64,000 bases of DNA from Cycas panzhihuaensis (lineage: Eukaryota > Cycadophyta): the NCBI GenBank assembly GCA_023213395.1, contig CM041465.1, positions 76,329,741 through 76,393,740 of the forward strand, written 5' to 3'. Positions 60,826 to 64,000 of the stretch are shown here, piece by piece (the first letter of the stretch is position 1; the number at the start of each line of letters is the position of its first letter). Position numbers and translations under genes: made by a program. The notes below the pieces were generated by a model. The model was not told the origin of the DNA and made no database searches. It saw only the letters and a list, made by a program, of their open reading frames with translations.

Positions 60826-60893
60826 TCCTCTAATACCCCCTCCCCCCACTACATACATATGTATATATATGTATATGTGTTAATTATAATTTT
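60826..60893. other. Flank of element C copy 2, up to element D
   Basis: C-rich then CATA-rich sequence matching 29783-29830. It ends with ATTTT (60889-60893), the left target duplication of element D. Confidence 0.65.
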
Positions 60894-61332
60894 TGTTGGA
60901 GTGTAATGTCATCACTCAACTCCCTCTTACCTACCAGGATTGTGCACCTCAATTTAGACATGTGATACTCAGCATGCTAATGTAAGTTGAGTTAGTTTCA
61001 GTTGAGTTAAGTGAATATTATTTTATTGTTATTTTGAATTTAGGGGTTGAGGAGTTTCCCTCCTCTCCCAAAACTATTTATATTGTAGGGTGTACAACCC
61101 TAGTGTCTTTAGACACTGCCTACCTTTAAGGAGATTTGTAATGCTCATTTCTACTACAATAGATTGAACAACAAGGCTTTCATGTATTTATGCTATTGTG
61201 ATTGTGATATATTGATGTATTGATGTAATATTAGTTTATGGTTATTTGATATATATTCTACCATATTCTCTTGCTATTATTGTTTCCTTCATTTGGTATC
61301 AGAGTATAGTCTTGCAAACATTATTTCCATCA
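60894..61332 (+). repeat. 5' LTR of element D
   Basis: It runs from TGTTGGAGTGTAATG to TTATTTCCATCA. At about 61292-61332 it holds a 41-bp block with TTTGGTATCAGAG that is repeated in tandem with the true primer region just beyond the LTR. Confidence 0.85.
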
Positions 61333-61334
61333 TT

Positions 61335-61346
61335 TGGTATTAGAGC
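61335..61346 (+). other. Primer binding site of element D
   Basis: TGGTATTAGAGC lies two bases after the LTR end, the initiator Met type. A near copy (TGGTATCAGAGT) sits 41 bp upstream inside the LTR. Confidence 0.8.
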
Positions 61347-62728
61347 ATTATATAAATTTTTTAATCTATGTGATTAAAAGGATTTAGCTCTTTTATTTTC
61401 TGCTCTTAGTCATATTCATACTCTTATGACAGCAACCTATCTCTAAAAGGGTTTTTTTTATTTTTTATAAATGTTTTTTATTTTTATTTTTTTTAATTTT
61501 TTATTTTTTATAGGGTTATTAGCATTTTTTTTACCATAACTCTTCGCTAGAGCATCAATTTTAGACGAAACCTACTCCAATAAATTAAAAATTTTCTGTA
61601 CACCAATTTTAACTAGTCATATGACCAATTTGGTGCTGATTTAACTCTATTTCGACCATTTTAACATCAGACTTTCAAAATTTCAGCATTTTTCACACTA
61701 TTAATAAAATCATTTTTAGAACTGGCTATAATTTTTTACTAGTACATTATTTTTGGCCCAAATTTCCTCTATAATGATCTACATTCTATAGGCTTCAATA
61801 CTCACTTCTTACTTTATTTTTTTGAATTTATCTTCATTAGTATTTTAATCGCTTAAATTAGGAATTTAGTTGTTTTTAGCCTATTCCCTAACATTCTACA
61901 TAAAGACACCTATTACCTTTTTCACTATAACTTTTTCATTTTATATCAGATTTTAGTTCCATCAACTTTGTTGGGAAGTTGACTCATTTCTCTTCATTTT
62001 GGTATATTTTTTAATATATTTTTACATTATCTTCATAAATTTCAAATCAGTCAAAGTTGAGGTACCTTATTACCTCAAATCTACTATTTTTACACCTTTT
62101 TTAATATATTTTTCAAAAATTTTTAATTAAAAGTACATTAAACAATCTCATAAACAATATTTAATCCCTTTTTTCAACATTTTCTAAAAGTTAATTAGTA
62201 ATTTTATGCAATTTTGACTACCCTGCTCCTGTTAGGCCCCATAAGGAGGTCTATACCTTTGCATCATTCAAATTGTGATTTATTGGTACCCGTTTTCAAA
62301 ACTGTTTATTTCATTGGATTCACACCTTATTAATCTACATATTGGTAGAATTTTAAGTTATTATGACGTTATTTAGTATAATTTTCAAGCTGTTAAAGTT
62401 GAGCATACAAGTACATCCTAATAAGCTTGTCTTTTTTTAAAATTTTTAAGAAAATTCTAGTTTATATCTCATTGTTTAACTCAAGGTTTCTACTTGATCT
62501 TTCTACAAGAATTTTAAGCTGTTTCAAACTAGCATTTATTCATAAGGCAATATATATTTTTCTCAAAGAAAAGTTATTTTTATACAAAAAGGGAAAGTTT
62601 TTCTTACATTGAAGATTTACATTTACTCATTTGAGAAATTGGTATTTTTGAAAACTCTTTATATTTCATTCTCAAAAGTTTATTTCAGTTTTTCATAAGT
62701 GAAAATTTTTTTTTAAGTTTGCTTTGAA
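61347..62728 (+). other. Leader of element D, non-coding
   Basis: AT-rich sequence of about 1.4 kb with T-rich tracts (61445-61510) and no motif-bearing frame. Confidence 0.5.
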
Positions 62729-63616
62729 ATGCATCATTATTTTCTTATTGATTATATTGCTTTCAAAATGGCACAATTCTCCATTTTTAATGGCCATAAC
62801 TTTTCACTATGGTATGACACCACGCAAACTTACTTTATGGAACATGATCTTTTAAAGTATTTACAACATGAATGTGACCTTAGCATTAAAGAAAATTTTA
62901 GAAAAGATAATGAAATTTTAGGTTTATTATTCTGCACTATGACTGATGATATTTTTTCACAGGTTTCTGAATTAACAACATCTAAGTTTGTTTTGGATTT
63001 GTTGATTTCCATTTATGGGGGAGATACCTCCAATGTATTTGATAAAATTTTTGATAAGCATGTGAGACAGGTAATAGAACAAATAGATCATGATGACAAT
63101 AACCATGAGGATTCAGATCAAATGCAGGACCACCTTGTTACACAAGGATTTGATCCTCCATTTGAGGGGGAGCATGAAGATGAATCTTATGATATAACGA
63201 AGAATGAATCTGATGATATGACAAAGAATGAACCTGATGATATGACAGCTGTTCAAAGCATAAAGATTACAAAAGTTCAAGTTCAAAGCCTTCTTAATGT
63301 TCCAGTTGACAAAGTCAAAATTACAGCTATTCATCTACATTTGCATCAAGTTTCATCTACTTATAGTTTTTCTACATCATTCCATGATAAAGAGACATAT
63401 GTGACTATAAGGGTGAGAAGAGTTGATAAAGATCAAGATCAGAATTTCAAAGTTTTTTTCAAGTACCAGTTCCATAAGTTCAAGGAAAAGATACAAGTGT
63501 TCATGCTAACATTAAGGGGGGAAATGTTGGAGTGTAATGTCATCACTCAACTCCCTCTTACCTACCAGGATTGTGCACCTCAATTTAAACTTATGATACT
63601 CAACATGTCAAGGTAA
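62729..63616 (+). CDS. gag: gag-like protein of element D (copia type), running into the 3' LTR
   Basis: An open frame of 295 codons. The Met at codon 14 (62768) is the likely true start, since MAQFSIFNGHNFSLWYD is the usual N-terminus of copia gags. Then come DDIFSQVSELTTSKFVLDLL and SIYGGD, the capsid block in which a target Trp is here Val-Leu. From about residue 110 the protein is acidic (Asp/Glu/His/Gln), with two short DDMTKNE-type repeats near 165-180. No zinc knuckle, protease or polymerase is present. The last 30 codons (from about 63526) are LTR sequence. It presumably replaces or helps the capsid of a partner element. That is inference. Confidence 0.7.
   Translation: MHHYFLIDYIAFKMAQFSIFNGHNFSLWYDTTQTYFMEHDLLKYLQHECDLSIKENFRKDNEILGLLFCTMTDDIFSQVSELTTSKFVLDLLISIYGGDTSNVFDKIFDKHVRQVIEQIDHDDNNHEDSDQMQDHLVTQGFDPPFEGEHEDESYDITKNESDDMTKNEPDDMTAVQSIKITKVQVQSLLNVPVDKVKITAIHLHLHQVSSTYSFSTSFHDKETYVTIRVRRVDKDQDQNFKVFFKYQFHKFKEKIQVFMLTLRGEMLECNVITQLPLTYQDCAPQFKLMILNMSR
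63511..63524 (+). other. Polypurine tract of element D
   Basis: ATTAAGGGGGGAAA directly precedes the LTR start TGTTGGAG. Confidence 0.8.
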
Positions 63617-63973
63617 GTTAAAGAAAGTTGAGTTAGTTTCATTTGAGTTAAGTGAATATTATTTTATTGTTATTTTGAATTCAGGGGTTGAGGAGTTTCC
63701 CTCCTCCCCCAAAACTATTTATATTGTGGGGTGTACAACCCTGATGTCTTTAGACACCGTCTACCTTTGAGGAGATTTGTAATGCTCATTTCTACTACAA
63801 TGGATTGAATAACAAGGCTTTCATGTGTTTATGCTATTGTGATTATGATACATAGATGTATTGATGTAATATTAGTTTATGGTTATTTGATATATGTTTT
63901 GCCCTGTTCTCCTGCTATTATTATTTCCTTCATTTGGTATCAGAGCATAGTCTTGCAAACATTATTTCTATCA
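63525..63973 (+). repeat. 3' LTR of element D
   Basis: It runs from TGTTGGAGTGTAATG to TTATTTCTATCA and is followed by the target duplication ATTTT. It includes the internal TTTGGTATCAGAGC block (63933-63946), which shows the extension was already part of the LTR when the element inserted. Confidence 0.85.
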
Positions 63974-64000
63974 ATTTTCTTATATAGTTGAGTAGACTCC
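63974..64000. other. Flank beyond element D
   Basis: ATTTTCTTATATAGTTGAGT continues the match to 29833 onwards, confirming that the two C copies share sequence outside the element. The window ends here. Confidence 0.65.

Larger units (their letters stand above)
60894..63973 (+). mobile_element. Element D: 3.1-kb non-autonomous LTR element with an intact gag-like gene
   Basis: The LTRs are 439 and 449 bp, with a perfect ATTTT duplication (60889-60893, 63974-63978), a primer site TGGTATTAGAGC (61335) and a purine tract TAAGGGGGGAAA before 63525. The interior has one gag-like reading frame and no pol. The uninterrupted target is seen at about 29820-29840. Both LTRs contain a second, internal primer-site-like block near their right ends. 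The LTRs are very similar, so this is one of the younger insertions. Confidence 0.88.

Noticed and set aside
63525-63973. A tandem LTR-internal-LTR-internal array, because a primer-site block follows the apparent LTR end
   Set aside because: The ATTTT duplication and the match to the empty site show that the block is part of the LTR and the element ends at 63973.
1-64000. CRISPR arrays, bacterial operons or prophage
   Set aside because: No regularly spaced short repeats and no bacterial gene organisation. Everything recognisable is plant retrotransposon sequence.

Overview
The window is plant nuclear DNA made almost entirely of nested LTR retrotransposons. I found no host gene, tRNA, rRNA or CRISPR array. 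The evidence is: Ty3/gypsy and Ty1/copia gag-pol remains, LTRs with TG...CA ends, initiator-Met-type primer sites (TGGTATTAGAGC and variants), purine tracts and 5-bp target duplications. The background is AT-rich and full of microsatellites. A large-genome seed plant is likely; I cannot name the species.

Left part (1-29782). An old non-coding LTR element (C) occupies 1147-29782. It was split first by a 16.6-kb Ty3/gypsy element of Tat type (A, 4933-21501, target duplication GTTGG). A Ty1/copia element (B, 22188-29735, target duplication CTCTA) then landed in its 3' LTR. A second, 5'-truncated copy of C lies at 57208-60825. It shows the empty sites of A and B and carries its own insertion, the gag-only element D (60894-63973, target duplication ATTTT), whose empty site is visible in the first copy. 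The two copies therefore descend from one duplicated stretch.

Middle part. 30977-33710 is a non-coding LTR element (E) that contains a large inverted repeat of LTR sequence. 35023-55531 is a second Tat-like element (F) on the minus strand, with 2.5-kb LTRs. Its gag was hit twice, only 15 bp apart, by copia element G (44201-49495, minus) and by gag-only element H (49511-51529, minus).

The most interesting system is shared by A and F. Each carries, antisense to its own gag-pol, a spliced gene encoding a plant mobile domain (PMD)-like protein. The gene has an acidic tail, a conserved C-terminal exon, similar splice sites and a TATA promoter at the matching place. Each element also carries an additional bacterial/archaeal-type RNase H (aRNH). 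In A the order is gag-PR-RT-RH-IN, antisense gene, aRNH, LTR. In F, which has lost RT and IN, the aRNH lies on the pol side of the antisense gene. The aRNH has therefore been moved relative to the antisense gene between two relatives.

All gag-pol reading frames are broken by stops and frameshifts, many of them C-to-T or G-to-A changes expected from decay of methylated DNA. The best-preserved long frames are the antisense gene of A, the aRNH of A (one frameshift) and the gag-like frame of D (uninterrupted, 295 codons).
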